64,000 nucleotides of DNA from Eretmocerus hayati (taxonomy: Eukaryota > Arthropoda > Insecta > Hymenoptera > Aphelinidae), in the NCBI GenBank assembly GCA_029851415.1, contig CM056741.1, forward strand, positions 87,765,282-87,829,281, in the 5' to 3' direction. The notes under the pieces were generated by a model. That model did not search any database. It was not told the DNA's origin and saw only the letters and a program-made list of their open reading frames with translations. Shown here one piece after another: positions 1 through 13,288 of the stretch (position 1 is the first letter of the stretch; each line of letters begins with the position of its first letter). The position numbers were made by a program, and so were the translations under genes.

Positions 1-23
1 TCAAAACGTTAAGTATCTCAACT

Positions 24-1221
24 GTGCGTAAAGATTCACATCTCGTGTGTAAGGTTTTGCCGAGTGCGGAAACCTTTCGAATGAGTTGCGTACGATATTT
101 TTCGAAATTTTGTGCGGAAAGTTAGTATTCTGTCGGTCACCTCATACGCCGGTAATCAAATTGTGATCCGGCAGGTAGCAGAAGAGGGCGCACATCGGGG
201 TTCAGGGACGGGAGCCCCTGGGGGGGGGGGGGGGTCCAGGGGTCGAAGCCCCCGTCGGGAGGCAACCCGACTGAAAAACAAATTCTGAAAATGTATCAGA
301 AAAAGATCTTCTGTTTTATATACCAAATATTACCGCATAGTTTGAAGATATCGATCTCAATTCTCAAAAGTACTAATAGTGGACAAGATCCGAAATATGT
401 AAGTTCATAAGATATTATCAATTCTGAATTTCGAGGAAAATTATTATAGAGTTTTATTAAAATCGTCAAGGACGGGCAAAAAAAATCAAAGGATTGATGG
501 AATAATATGCTATTCCGATGGTTCAATAGAAAGAATTTGGACAATTACAATGATAATAATAATGTTCTGAATACACGTGATAGAAAGCGATTTCGAAAGG
601 AGAAAACCTATGGATTCTTTCTTGTAAAAGAATATGAATACATCATTGACACTCTTCGTTGAGGCGAAGTATCCAAAGAGTGAATTCATATTTCCTTTGG
701 ACGTACGGTCCAAGGTAGATTTCAAACCAACGAAACTACGGTGGAAGCACTCCAAAAAGGTCTCAGTCGTATATATTGTATTGAACTAAATTTAATTCAT
801 AATCCACCGGAGTGAACTATTTCTATGTTCAACACGATGGCCGACCAGAATATTTCAATCGTATGGACTTATCGAGGGAGCAAGATTGAGTATAACAATT
901 TAGAGAGCTCGTAAGTATTCATTCTATCGAGTGAAAGAAGTCATTACAACTGCTTTGGGCAGCGTCGAATTAACGATTGGAGCACTCCGATAATACAGAA
1001 TGAATACAGAGATCATTTTGCTAAACAACGCAGAAACTTCAAGAGATGTTGTAGAATATCAGGCTAGAAAGAAAATACAGCAGTGCGTAAAGATACGTAC
1101 AGTTGTGTAAAGACATACCTTACGCACTGTTGGTCACTTTACGCACAGGTCTTTACGCATTCCGTGCGCAAAAATTTCTTCACGCACGGAAAAATGTTCC
1201 TTACGCACTAACTTTACGCAC
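24..1221. repeat. Segment bounded by GTGCGTAAAG-type motif clusters
   Basis: The motif GTGCGTAAAG and close variants recur near base 24-120 and again in a dense block at 1081-1221, where most copies are reversed (CTTTACGCAC, CCTTACGCAC). The reverse complement of the right end begins with the same ten bases as the left end, so the block could be a non-autonomous DNA element with subterminal repeats. The interior holds only short frames that I do not recognise, plus a run of about 14 G near 220-234. No target duplication could be set because the left end lies near the window edge. Confidence 0.3.
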
Positions 1222-3299
1222 ATGATTTCGAAAAAGTACTTTGCGCCCTTGTTACTTAATGGACTATATCTTTCAGAATATTCCATCAGATTTTGCCTTG
1301 AATGTGATCTATAGGGGCAAAACACGAAATTAAACAATTCCTCCAATAAAACTTGAGAAATCGGGGTTGCCTCCAATCCAAGACAGAATCTGATCAAATA
1401 TCCTAAAAGATTAGATCATTTCACTTCAAAATCATGTGACATGATATTTTTTTGATTTATTTTTGCGCTAAAGTAGAGCAAGGCGTACGAAACAGGCGCC
1501 ACGCGCGACACGCGTTCTCCATGAACAGTCCATGAAATATAAAATTACCATTCCAAGCCCGTTACATGGACAGAAAAGGTCGTAGAGGGAACTCCAGGAA
1601 GAGGAAATTGTAGGTTATGCAAAGATCTACAAGATCCCGTAAGAATTTTTGTAATCGGATCACTCCCGCTGAAGTTGTAGGTGAATGATTGAACGAGAAA
1701 TTTTTCAGCTTTCCATCGTTGGCTACAGGCACTCAAAAAGGACGCAAGGAAAGTTTTAAACAGATGAATTCATAGGTTTTTTTGTGATCTTTGAGATGCC
1801 TTTTTCAAATTCCCGTGCGACCAAGTGTTATAAAAAATATAACTGTTTCAGTGACACCATACTTGATCTATTATTTGGGAGAGGGACTGTATATGTTTGA
1901 GTTTTGATACTGAATATAGATCAGATCAGGAGTAAAAAACCCATCTTGTAGGACTAGAAGTCAACTTTTGTCTTTCGTCTATTTTTCGGTCTCTTCCGAG
2001 CAAATTTCCGCGGGTCTACTGATATACTATATAGACTCTGAATGAATCGCGAGTAAGCTGGAGGCCTCACTTATTGTACTCCTTGCCTGATCACTTCAGA
2101 GGTCAAATATCAAATCGTGATCATACATTGAGCTGTATCGGGTAAAATATGTTGTGATATGATGTTTGGTGCACGATGATTGAAAAATTGTTATAAATAA
2201 TTAAGATTCAAATTTTGTTGGGGATATAGACTGGGAAAAATCGCTCCCCCGTCGTCTATTTGGCCAGTGATAATTCCACTTAGCTTTTCGGTATCGCCAT
2301 CCAGTGAATTGGAAGAAACTCAAAACTAGACGGCTCGGCGCGATTGTTTTGCATCTCTGCTATCGCCGAAAGTGATATCTGAGAGCACGAAAACTATGTA
2401 TCATCGCACGCGTATTCAAATCTAGTTCCTCGAGATGGTAAGGCTCGCCTGATTATGGGGATCTGACATGCTTGCCGGGTTGCTTGCGCACGGGCGTTTT
2501 TTTCCAAGATGGCCGACGAAGAGAGCAATTTTAACATTGGATGCATAGGGCCGTGATGGTAGTATTGAATTTCTAGCTCTCCCGGGTTGACTAACATCTA
2601 TCAAGCCCAAGAGTAGGAGGATCAGGTCGTTACATAAGTGTTCTGTGCCAGACTGTGGGAGATGAGACTTCAATGGAGCCAAACCCTTATGCTACCAATG
2701 CTAAATCTGCTCTGTTACGCAGCCATTTTACCCCTGTATGCAGGCAACCCCACATCGATATCACATCCCTGTAGCTGAGTTTTGCTTATACCAAGCATAG
2801 CCTGTCATCGTAACGAAGTCTCACAAGAGCTCATTTGATCGAGGAATTCCAGATATTTCGAAATCTGTTATCTGTTTACATCGTTACCTTGGAACAAATT
2901 CAAGATTTATCCAATAAACTGTTTTACATATGAGTAGCTCAGCGTTAAACGGACCTACGAACCAAAAAAGGGTAGTTTGTCAAAATTTTTCCTAAAATTT
3001 TTCATTCAATTGTATAAGAGTAATTCCATGAGGAAACCATATATGGTCAAACTTAGGGTCTCAGATTTCTTTTGGAGTGAACTTTTTCGATTTCATGGGT
3101 TAAAATAAGATCATCCGTCACGATTACAGAAACTCGGAAATTTTCGTTTGGACCCTGGTACACAATTCAGAATCATGTATTCAACTTTTCTTCACAAAAT
3201 TTTCGTATCTTTTTCACGGTTCAGCCCATGGGGCAGGTGAGCAAACCACCGATCGAGAAGCACTCGGGAATTCTTGTTCTCATATCATCTCTATTATAA
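1222..3299. other. Non-coding stretch, nothing recognised
   Basis: AT-rich sequence without a convincing frame on either strand. The short open frames near 1545-1736 and 2394-2682 have no recognisable motif and no good splice sites. I see no RNA gene and no clear repeat. Confidence 0.5.
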
Positions 3300-4034
3300 A
3301 CAATCTTATACCGAAGGTGTGTATATTATGTTAGCGGGGGGTAGCGAAAAAATTGTAAATTTTATTCGTGCATTTAAAATTTTTTGTGAACCCTCGTGGT
3401 TCTTGTAACTCTTCCGCAAAGTATGGTATTTTAGTGTAACGCTAGCCGTGTAATGATTTGTCATCTTCTGCTGTACAGTTTCGCGTACGCGAGGCTGGAC
3501 CTCACGCGTGCGAGAATCTCTGTCCGGCAGGGGCCGGATTACGAGCAAGCGAGCGAGCACCTAGAGCGACGCGAGCGCGCGACACGAGCCCAAGTGCGAG
3601 AAACGAGCGATCGAACGACGAAGCGCGTGACCCACACGTACCCCCACTCCACCTCCCCGGTGTAAAAGGTAAAGGGGCCGGTATAGTGGGAGTACTCGTG
3701 GTTCGCGCGCTCCATCGTTCGGTCGCTCGTTTCTCGCGCTTGAGCTCGTGTCGCGCGCTCGCGTCGCTCGAGGTGCTCGCTCGCTTGCTCGTAATCCGGC
3801 CCCTGCCGGTCAGAGATTCTTGCACGCGTGAGGTCCAGCCTCGCGTAAGCGAAACTGTACAGCAGAAGATGACTAATCATTACACGTCTGGCGTTACTCT
3901 AAGATGCCATACTTTGCGGAAGAGTGACAAGAACCACGAGGGTTTACAAAAAATTTTCAAATGCACGAATAAAATTCACAATTGTTTTGCTACAGCCCGG
4001 TAATCGTATGTACACACCTTCTGTAACAGATTGT
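3300..4034. repeat. Foldback (inverted-repeat) element, about 735 bp
   Basis: Two arms of about 355 bp face each other around a centre near 3660-3675. The outer ends match in reverse complement (ACAATCT...GAAGGTGTGTA at the left, TACACACCTTC...AGATTGT at the right). The inner parts are GC-rich with repeated CGAGCGA-type words. Because the arms mirror each other, similar frames appear on both strands; I regard these as by-products. A second, shorter copy of the GC-rich core lies at 58398-58680, so this is a repeat family. Confidence 0.75.
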
Positions 4035-4886
4035 ACGAACGATCCCGTGGGAGTAATTTTTTTCAAAAAGCTATTTTTTGGTTCATTGAAAGAAACATTC
4101 TTTCGTGTGAAAACTCGTGTTCGTCACTAATGAAATTTTTCAATCTGCATGCTTCTTATTGAGTTGTTTTCTGAGCGCTTTTTTGATTCCAAAGACAGGA
4201 AACCTCAATTTATTGCCCATAAGCGCGAGATTTAGAGATTTCAAAACCAATCATTCTGAAAAGCTGTGAGAATGATATTTTTTAGTGACCGCCCATTGAG
4301 TTCGGTTTCATCAACTAGAACCGGAGTTGCAATCTCTATGGTTGCAGCGCCCAAATCATGAAGAACGGTCTGAGTGGAAATATGAAGGCTTCCAGGTAAT
4401 GAATGCGCGCCCAGAATTTTTCGGTAAAATTTACGGGCACGGTTAGGGTAATCGTGGAGCGTCCGACATTTCAGCCTACTTATTGCGGATAAGTGTCGAG
4501 AAAAATTAAATTGTGTCTGGTAAATTTCATTTCACGTCAGAAGTTGTAACGAATTTGGTGAAGAAGTGCGGTGAATTTGGGTAAATTTTGCGGGCACTTG
4601 TAGGGTCATTCTTACCGTACCAGTATGAAGAAGAGCTGCGTGCGACTGCGGGCGCCGCGAGCTCGCCAGCTCGGCATCTCATCTGACCTCATAAAAACTT
4701 CGGTATCGACGTACATTATTTGACTCGTTCTGATGGAGATGCCTGAATTCTGAACCAAGGCCTAAGCATACGAACTGATAAAACTGTTTAAGATTTGCTG
4801 AGTCATATTCATTCTTACTCCTGGTGATATAAATATTCATCAAAGCAATATCGCTGTAAGTGGCATGGGAGAGAGCATCTTCCTGA
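4035..4886. other. Spacer between foldback and satellite, nothing recognised
   Basis: Unique-looking sequence with no long frame, no recognised repeat and no RNA gene. The satellite starts abruptly at about 4887. Confidence 0.5.
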
Positions 4887-7800
4887 CAAAAAATTCAGGC
4901 ACCTTCTTTCGTCACAAGAAAGCGATCCCAATCGAGAAATTTTGGAACAGAGCCTCCTGGCCCGTTCTTAAAAAAATTCCCGATTTTCAACCCCCGCTTT
5001 GGGGGTGTCGGCATTCACCGAGGGGGCTGCAAAAAATTCAGGCACCTTCTTTCGTCACAAAAAAAGCGATCCCAATCGAGAAATTTTGGAACAGAGCCTC
5101 CTGGCCCGTTCTAAAAAAATTCCCGAATTTCAACCCCCGATTTGGGGGTGACGGCATTCACCGGGGGGGTTGCAAAAAATTTAGGCACCTTCTTCCGTCA
5201 CAAGAAAGCGATCCCAATCGAGGAATTTTGGAACAGAGCCTCCTGGCCCGTTCTTAAAAAAATTCCCGATTTTCAACCCCCGTTTTGGGGGTGTCGGCAT
5301 TCACCGAGGGGGCTGCAAAAAATTCAGGCACCTTCTTTCGTCACAAGGAAGCGATCCCGATCGAGAAATTTTGGAACAGAGCCTCCTGGCCCGTTCTTAA
5401 AAAAATCCCCGAATTTCAACCCCCGATTTGGGGGTGTCGGCATTCACCGGGGGGGCTGCAAAAAATTCAGGCACCTTCTTTCGTCACAAGGAAGCGATCC
5501 CGATCGAGAAATTTTGGAACAGAGCCTCCTGGCCCGTTCTTAAAAAAATTCCCGATTTTCAACGCCCGTTTTGGAAGTGTCGGCATTCACCGGGGGGGGG
5601 GGGGTTGCAAAAAATTCAGGCACCTTCTTTCGTCACAAAAAAGCGATCCCAATCGAGAAAGTTTGGAACAGAGCCTCCTGGCCTGTTCTAAAAAAATTCC
5701 CGAGTTTCAACCCACGATTTGGGGGTGTCGGCATTCACCGGGGGGGTTGCAAAAAATTCACGCACCTTCTTTCGTCACAAGAAAGCGATCCCAATCGAGA
5801 AATTTTGGAACAGAGCCTCCTGGCCCGTTCTCAAAAAAATTCCCGATTTTCAACCCCCGCTTTGGGGGTGTCGGCATTCACTGAGGGGGCTGCAAAAAAT
5901 TCAGGCACCTGCTTTCGTCACAAGAAAGCGATCCCGATCGAGAAATTTTGGAACAGAGCCTCCTGGCCCGTTCTAAAAAAATTCCCGAATTTCAACCCCC
6001 GATTTGGGGGTGTCGGCATTCACCGAGGGGGCTGCAAAAAATTCAGACACCTTCTTTCGTCACAAGAAAGCGATCCGAATCGAGAAATTTTGGAACAGAG
6101 CCTCCTGGCCTGTTCTAAAAAAATTCCCGATTTTCAACCCCCGATTTGGGGGTGTCGGCATTCACCGGGGGGGTTGCAAAAAATTCAGGCACCTTCTTCC
6201 GTCGAAAGAAAGCAATCCCAATCGAGGAATTTTGGAACAGAGCCTCCTGGCCCGTTCTTAAAAAAATTCCCGATTTTCAACCCCCGTTTTGGGGGTGTCG
6301 GCATTCACCGAGGGGGCTGCAAAAAATTCAGGCATCTTCTTTCGTCACAAGGAAGCGATCCCGATCGAGAAATTTTGGAACAGAGCCTCCTGGCCCGTTC
6401 GCAAAAAAATTCCCGATTTTCAACCCCCGCTTTGGGGGTGTCGGCATTCACTGAGGGGGCTGCAAAAAATTCAGGCACCTTCTTTCGTCACAAGAAACCG
6501 ATCCCAATCGAGAAATTTTGGAACAGAGCCTCCTGGCCCGTTCTAAAAAAATTCCCGAATTTCAACCCCCGATTTGGGGGTGTCGGCATTCACTGAGGGG
6601 GCTGCAAGAAATTCAGGCACCTTCTTTCGTCACAAGAAAGCGATCCGAATCGAGAAATTTTGGAACAGAGCCTCCTGGCCTGTTCTAAAAAAATTCCCGA
6701 TTTTCAACCCCCGATTTGGGGGTGTCGGCATTCACCGGGGGGGTTGCAAAAAATTCAAGCACCTTCTTTCGTCGAAAGAAAGCAATCCCAATCGAGGAAT
6801 TTTGGAACAGAGCCTCCCGGCCCGTTCTTAAAAAAATTCCCGATTCTCAACCCCCGCTTTGGGGGTGTCGGCATTCACCGAGGGGGCTGCAAAAAATTCA
6901 GGCACCTTCTTTCGTCACAAGAAAGCGATCCCAATCGAGAAATTTTGGAACAGAGACTCCTGGCCTGTCCTAAAAAAATTCCCGATTCTCAACCCCCGCT
7001 TTGGGGTTGTCGGCATTCACCGAAGGGGGTTGCAAAAAATTCAGGCACCTTCTTTCGTCACAAGAAAGCGATCCCAATCGAGAAATTTTGGAACAGAGCC
7101 TCCTGACCCGTTCTCAAAAAAATTCCCGATTTTCAACCCCCGCTTTGGGGGTGTCGGCATTCACCGAGGGGGCTGCAAAAAATTCAGGCACCTTCTTTCG
7201 TCACAAGAAGTCGATCCGATTCGAGAAATTTTGGAACAGAGCCTCCTGGCCTGTTCTAAAAAAATTCCCGATTTTCAACCCCCGATTTGGGGGTGTCGGC
7301 ATTCACCGGGGGGGTTGCAAAAAATTCAGACACCTTCTTTCGTCACAAGAAAGCGATCCCGATCGAGAAATTTTGGAACAGAGCCACCTGGCCCGTTCTT
7401 AAAAAAATTCCCGATTTTCAACGCCCGTTTTGGGGGTGTCGGCATTCACCGAGGGGGCTGCAAAAAATTCAGGCACCTTCTTTCGTCACAAGAAAGCGAT
7501 CCCAATCGAGAAATTTTGGAACAGAGACTCCTGGCCTGTCCTAAAAAAATTCCCGATTCTCAACCCCCGCTTTGGGGTTGTCGGCATTCACCGGGGGGGT
7601 TGCAAAAAATTCAGGCACCTTCTTTCGTCACAAGAAAGCGATCCCAATCGAGAAATTTTGGAACAGAGCCTCCTGGCCTGTTCTAAAAAAATTCCCGATT
7701 TTCAACCCCCGATTTGGGGGTGTTGGCATTCACCGGGGAGGTCGCAAAAAATTCAGGCACCTTCTTTCGTCACAAGGAAGCGATTCCGATCGAGAAATTT

Positions 7801-10800
7801 TGGAACAGAGCCTCCTGGCCCGTTCTAAAAAAATTCCCGAATTTCAACCCCCGATTTGGGGGTGTCGGCATTCACCGGGGGGGTTGCAAAAAATTCACGC
7901 TTCTTCTTTCGTCACAAGAAAGCGATCTCAATCGAGAAATTTTGGAACAGAGCCTCCTGGCCCGTTCTCAAAAAAATTCCCGATTTTCAACCCCCGCTTT
8001 GGGGGTGTCGGCATTCACCGAGGGGGCTGCAAAAAATTCAGGCACCTTCTTTCGTCACAAAAAAGCAATCCCAATCGAGAAATTTTGGAACAGAGCCTCC
8101 TGGCCTGTCCTAAAAAAATTCCCGATTTTCAACCCCCGCTTTGGGGGTGTCGGCAATCACCGGGGGGGTTGCAAAAAATTCAGGCACCTCCTTTCGTCAC
8201 AAGAAAGCGATCCCGATCGAGAAATTTTGGAACAGAGCCTCCTGGCCTGTTCTAAAAAAATTCCCGATTTTCAACCCCCGATTTGGGGGTGTCGGCATTC
8301 ACCGGGGGGGTTGCAAAAAATTCAGGCACCTTCTTTCGTCACAAAAAAGCGATCCCAATCGAGAAATTTTGGAACAGAGAATCCTGGCCTGTCCTAAAAA
8401 AATTCCCGATTTTCAACCCCCGCTTTGGGGTTGTCGGCATTCACCGGGGGGGGTTGCAAAAAATTCAGGCACCTTCTTTCGTCACAAGAAAGCGATCCCA
8501 ATCGAGAAATTTTGGAACAGAGCCTCCTGACCCGTTCTCACAAAAATTCCCGATTTTCAACCCCCGCTTTGGGGGTGTCGGCATTCACCGAGGGGGCTGC
8601 AAAAAATTCAGGCACCTTCTTTCGTCACAAGAAAGCGATCCCAATCGAGAAATTTTGGAACAGAGCCTCCTGGCCTGTTCTAAAAAAATTCCCGAATTCC
8701 AACCCCCGATTTGGGGGTGTCGGCATTCACCGGGGGGGTTGCAAAAAATTCAGGCACCTTCTTTAGTCACAAGAAAGCGATCCCAATCGAGAAATTTTGG
8801 AACAGAGCCTCCTGGCCCGTTCTAAAAAAATTCCCGAATTTCAACCCCCGATTTGGGGGTGTCGGCATTCACCGGGGGGGTTGCAAAAAATTCAGGCACC
8901 TTCTTTCGTCACAAAAAAGCGATCCCAATCGAGAAATTTTGGAACAGAGAATCCTGGCCTGTCCTAAAAAAATTCCCGGTTTTCAACCCCCGCTTTGGGG
9001 TTGTCGGCATTCACCGGGGGGGGGGGGGTTGCAAAAAATTCAGGCACCTTCTTTCGTCACAAGAAAGCGATCCCAATCGAGAAATTTTGGAACAGAGCCT
9101 CCTGACCCGTTCTCACAAAAATTCCCGATTTTCAACCCCCGCTTTGGGGGTGTCGGCATTCACCGAGGGGGCTGCAAAAAATTCAGGCACCTTCTTTCGT
9201 CACAAGAAAGCGATCCCAATCGAGAAATTTTGGAACAGAGCCTCCTGGCCCGTTCTAAAAAAATTCCCGAATTTCAACCCCCGATTTGGGGGTGTCGGCA
9301 TTCACTGAGGGGGCTGCAAAAAATTCAGGCACCTGCTTTCGTCACAAGAAAGCGATCCCGATCGAGAAATTTTGGAACAGAGCCTCCTGGCCCGTTCTAA
9401 AAAAATTCCCGAATTTCAACCCCCGATTTGGGGGTGTCGGCATTCACCGAGGGGGCTGCAAAAAATTCAGACACCTTCTTTCGTCACAAGAAAGCGATCC
9501 GAATCGAGAAATTTTGGAACAGAGCCTCCTGGCCTGTTCTAAAAAAATTCCCGATTTTCAACCCCCGATTTGGGGGTGTCGGCATTCACCGGGGGGGTTG
9601 CAAAAAATTCAGGCACCTTCTTCCGTCGAAAGAAAGCAATCCCAATCGAGGAATTTTGGAACAGAGCCTCCTGGCCCGTTCTTAAAAAAATTCCCGATTT
9701 TCAACCCCCGTTTTGGGGGTGTCGGCATTCACCGAGGGGGCTGCAAAAAATTCAGGCATCTTCTTTCGTCACAAGGAAGCGATCCCGATCGAGAAATTTT
9801 GGAACAGAGCCTCCTGGCCCGTTCGCAAAAAAATTCCCGATTTTCAACCCCCGCTTTGGGGGTGTCGGCATTCACTGAGGGGGCTGCAAAAAATTCAGGC
9901 ACCTTCTTTCGTCACAAGAAACCGATCCCAATCGAGAAATTTTGGAACAGAGCCTCCTGGCCCGTTCTAAAAAAATTCCCGAATTTCAACCCCCGATTTG
10001 GGGGTGTCGGCATTCACTGAGGGGGCTGCAAGAAATTCAGGCACCTTCTTTCGTCACAAGAAAGCGATCCGAATCGAGAAATTTTGGAACAGAGCCTCCT
10101 GGCCTGTTCTAAAAAAATTCCCGATTTTCAACCCCCGATTTGGGGGTGTCGGCATTCACCGGGGGGGTTGCAAAAAATTCAAGCACCTTCTTTCGTCGAA
10201 AGAAAGCAATCCCAATCGAGGAATTTTGGAACAGAGCCTCCCGGCCCGTTCTTAAAAAAATTCCCGATTCTCAACCCCCGCTTTGGGGGTGTCGGCATTC
10301 ACCGAGGGGGCTGCAAAAAATTCAGGCACCTTCTTTCGTCACAAGAAAGCGATCCCAATCGAGAAATTTTGGAACAGAGACTCCTGGCCTGTCCTAAAAA
10401 AATTCCCGATTCTCAACCCCCGCTTTGGGGTTGTCGGCATTCACCGAAGGGGGTTGCAAAAAATTCAGGCACCTTCTTTCGTCACAAGAAAGCGATCCCA
10501 ATCGAGAAATTTTGGAACAGAGCCTCCTGACCCGTTCTCAAAAAAATTCCCGATTTTCAACCCCCGCTTTGGGGAAGTCGGCATTCACCGAGGGGGCTGC
10601 AAAAAATTCAGGCACCTTCTTTCGTCACAAGAAAGCGATCCGATTCGAGAAATTTTGGAACAGAGCCTCCTGGCCTGTTCTAAAAAAATTCCCGATTTTC
10701 AACCCCCGATTTGGGGGTGTCGGCATTCACCGGGGGGGTTGCAAAAAATTCAGACACCTTCTTTCGTCACAAGAAAGCGATCCCGATCGAGAAATTTTGG

Positions 10801-11009
10801 AACAGAGCCACCTGGCCCGTTCTTAAAAAAATTCCCGATTTTCAACGCCCGTTTTGGGGGTGTCGGCATTCACCGAGGGGGCTGCAAAAAATTCAGGCAC
10901 CTTCTTTCGTCACAAGAAAGCGATCCCAATCGAGAAATTTTGGAACAGAGACTCCTGGCCTGTCCTAAAAAAATTCCCGATTCTCAACCCCCGCTTTGGG
11001 GTTGTCGGC

Positions 11010-13288
11010 ATTCACCGGGGGGGTTGCAAAAAATTCAGGCACCTTCTTTCGTCACAAGAAAGCGATCCCAATCGAGAAATTTTGGAACAGAGCCTCCTGG
11101 CCTGTTCTAAAAAAATTCCCGATTTTCAACCCCCGATTTGGGGGTGTTGGCATTCACCGGGGAGGTCGCAAAAAATTCAGGCACCTTCTTTCGTCACAAG
11201 GAAGCGATTCCGATCGAGAAATTTTGGAACAGAGCCTCCTGGCCCGTTCTAAAAAAATTCCCGAATTTCAACCCCCGATTTGGGGGTGTCGGCATTCACT
11301 GAGGGGGCTGCAAAAAATTCAGGCACCTTCTTTCGTCACAAGAAACCGATCCCAATCGAGAAATTTTGGAACAGAGCCTCCTGGCCCGTTCTAAAAAAAT
11401 TCCCGAATTTCAACCCCCGATTTGGGGGTGTCGGCATTCACTGAGGGGGCTGCAAGAAATTCAGGCACCTTCTTTCGTCACAAGAAAGCGATCCGAATCG
11501 AGAAATTTTGGAACAGAGCCTCCTGGCCTGTTCTAAAAAAATTCCCGATTTTCAACCCCCGATTTGGGGGTGTCGGCATTCACCGGGGGGGTTGCAAAAA
11601 ATTCAAGCACCTTCTTTCGTCGAAAGAAAGCAATCCCAATCGAGGAATTTTGGAACAGAGCCTCCCGGCCCGTTCTTAAAAAAATTCCCGATTCTCAACC
11701 CCCGCTTTGGGGGTGTCGGCATTCACCGAGGGGGCTGCAAAAAATTCAGGCACCTTCTTTCGTCACAAGAAAGCGATCCCAATCGAGAAATTTTGGAACA
11801 GAGACTCCTGGCCTGTCCTAAAAAAATTCCCGATTCTCAACCCCCGCTTTGGGGTTGTCGGCATTCACCGAAGGGGGTTGCAAAAAATTCAGGCACCTTC
11901 TTTCGTCACAAGAAAGCGATCCCAATCGAGAAATTTTGGAACAGAGCCTCCTGACCCGTTCTCAAAAAAATTCCCGATTTTCAACCCCCGCTTTGGGGAA
12001 GTCGGCATTCACCGAGGGGGCTGCAAAAAATTCAGGCACCTTCTTTCGTCACAAGAAAGCGATCCGATTCGAGAAATTTTGGAACAGAGCCTCCTGGCCT
12101 GTTCTAAAAAAATTCCCGATTTTCAACCCCCGATTTGGGGGTGTCGGCATTCACCGGGGGGGTTGCAAAAAATTCAGGCACCTTCTTTCGTCACAAGAAA
12201 CCGATCCCAATCGAGAAATTTTGGAACAGAGCCTCCTGGCCCGTTCTAAAAAAATTCCCGAATTTCAACCCCCGATTTGGGGGTGTCGGCATTCACTGAG
12301 GGGGCTGCAAGAAATTCAGGCACCTTCTTTCGTCACAAGAAAGCGATCCGAATCGAGAAATTTTGGAACAGAGCCTCCTGGCCCGTTCTCAAAAAAATTC
12401 CCGATTTTCAACCCCCGCTTTGGGGGTGTCGGCATTCACCGAGGGGGCTGCAAAAAATTCAGGCACCTTCTTTCGTCACAAAAAAGCAATCCCAATCGAG
12501 AAATTTTGGAACAGAGCCTCCTGGCCTGTCCTAAAAAAATTCCCGATTTTCAACCCCCGCTTTGGGGGTGTCGGCAATCACCGGGGGGGTTGCAAAAAAT
12601 TCAGGCACCTCCTTTCGTCACAAGAAAGCGATCCCGATCGAGAAATTTTGGAACAGAGCCTCCTGGCCTGTTCTAAAAAAATTCCCGATTTTCAACCCCC
12701 GATTTGGGGGTGTCGGCATTCACCGGGGGGGTTGCAAAAAATTCAGGCACCTTCTTTCGTCACAAAAAAGCGATCCCAATCGAGAAATTTTGGAACAGAG
12801 AATCCTGGCCTGTCCTAAAAAAATTCCCGATTTTCAACCCCCGCTTTGGGGTTGTCGGCATTCACCGGGGGGGGTTGCAAAAAATTCAGGCACCTTCTTT
12901 CGTCACAAGAAAGCGATCCCAATCGAGAAATTTTGGAACAGAGCCTCCTGACCCGTTCTCACAAAAATTCCCGATTTTCAACCCCCGCTTTGGGGGTGTC
13001 GGCATTCACCGAGGGGGCTGCAAAAAATTCAGGCACCTCCTTTCGTCACAAGAAAGCGATCCCAATCGAGAAATTTTGGAACAGAGCCTCCTGGCCTGTT
13101 CTAAAAAAATTCCCGAATTCCAACCCCCGATTTGGGGGTGTCGGCATTCACCGGGGGGGTTGCAAAAAATTCAGGCACCTTCTTTAGTCACAAGAAAGCG
13201 ATCCCAATCGAGAAATTTTGGAACAGAGCCTCCTGGCCCGTTCTAAAAAAATTCCCGAATTTCAACCCCCGATTTGGGGGTGTCGGCA
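11010..13288. repeat. Higher-order satellite block, copy 1 (16 monomers)
   Basis: The ordered series of monomer variants in this 2278-bp block is repeated immediately downstream at 13289-15566. Shared diagnostic variants include AAACCGATCC, GGAAGCGATTCC, GGGGAAGTCGG and TTTAGTCACAAG at a constant offset of 2278. Edges are approximate, to about half a monomer. Confidence 0.8.

Noticed and set aside
3306..4003. Arg-rich frames of 84-181 codons as genes
   Set aside because: They lie in the GC-rich foldback arms, occur on both strands and have simple composition.
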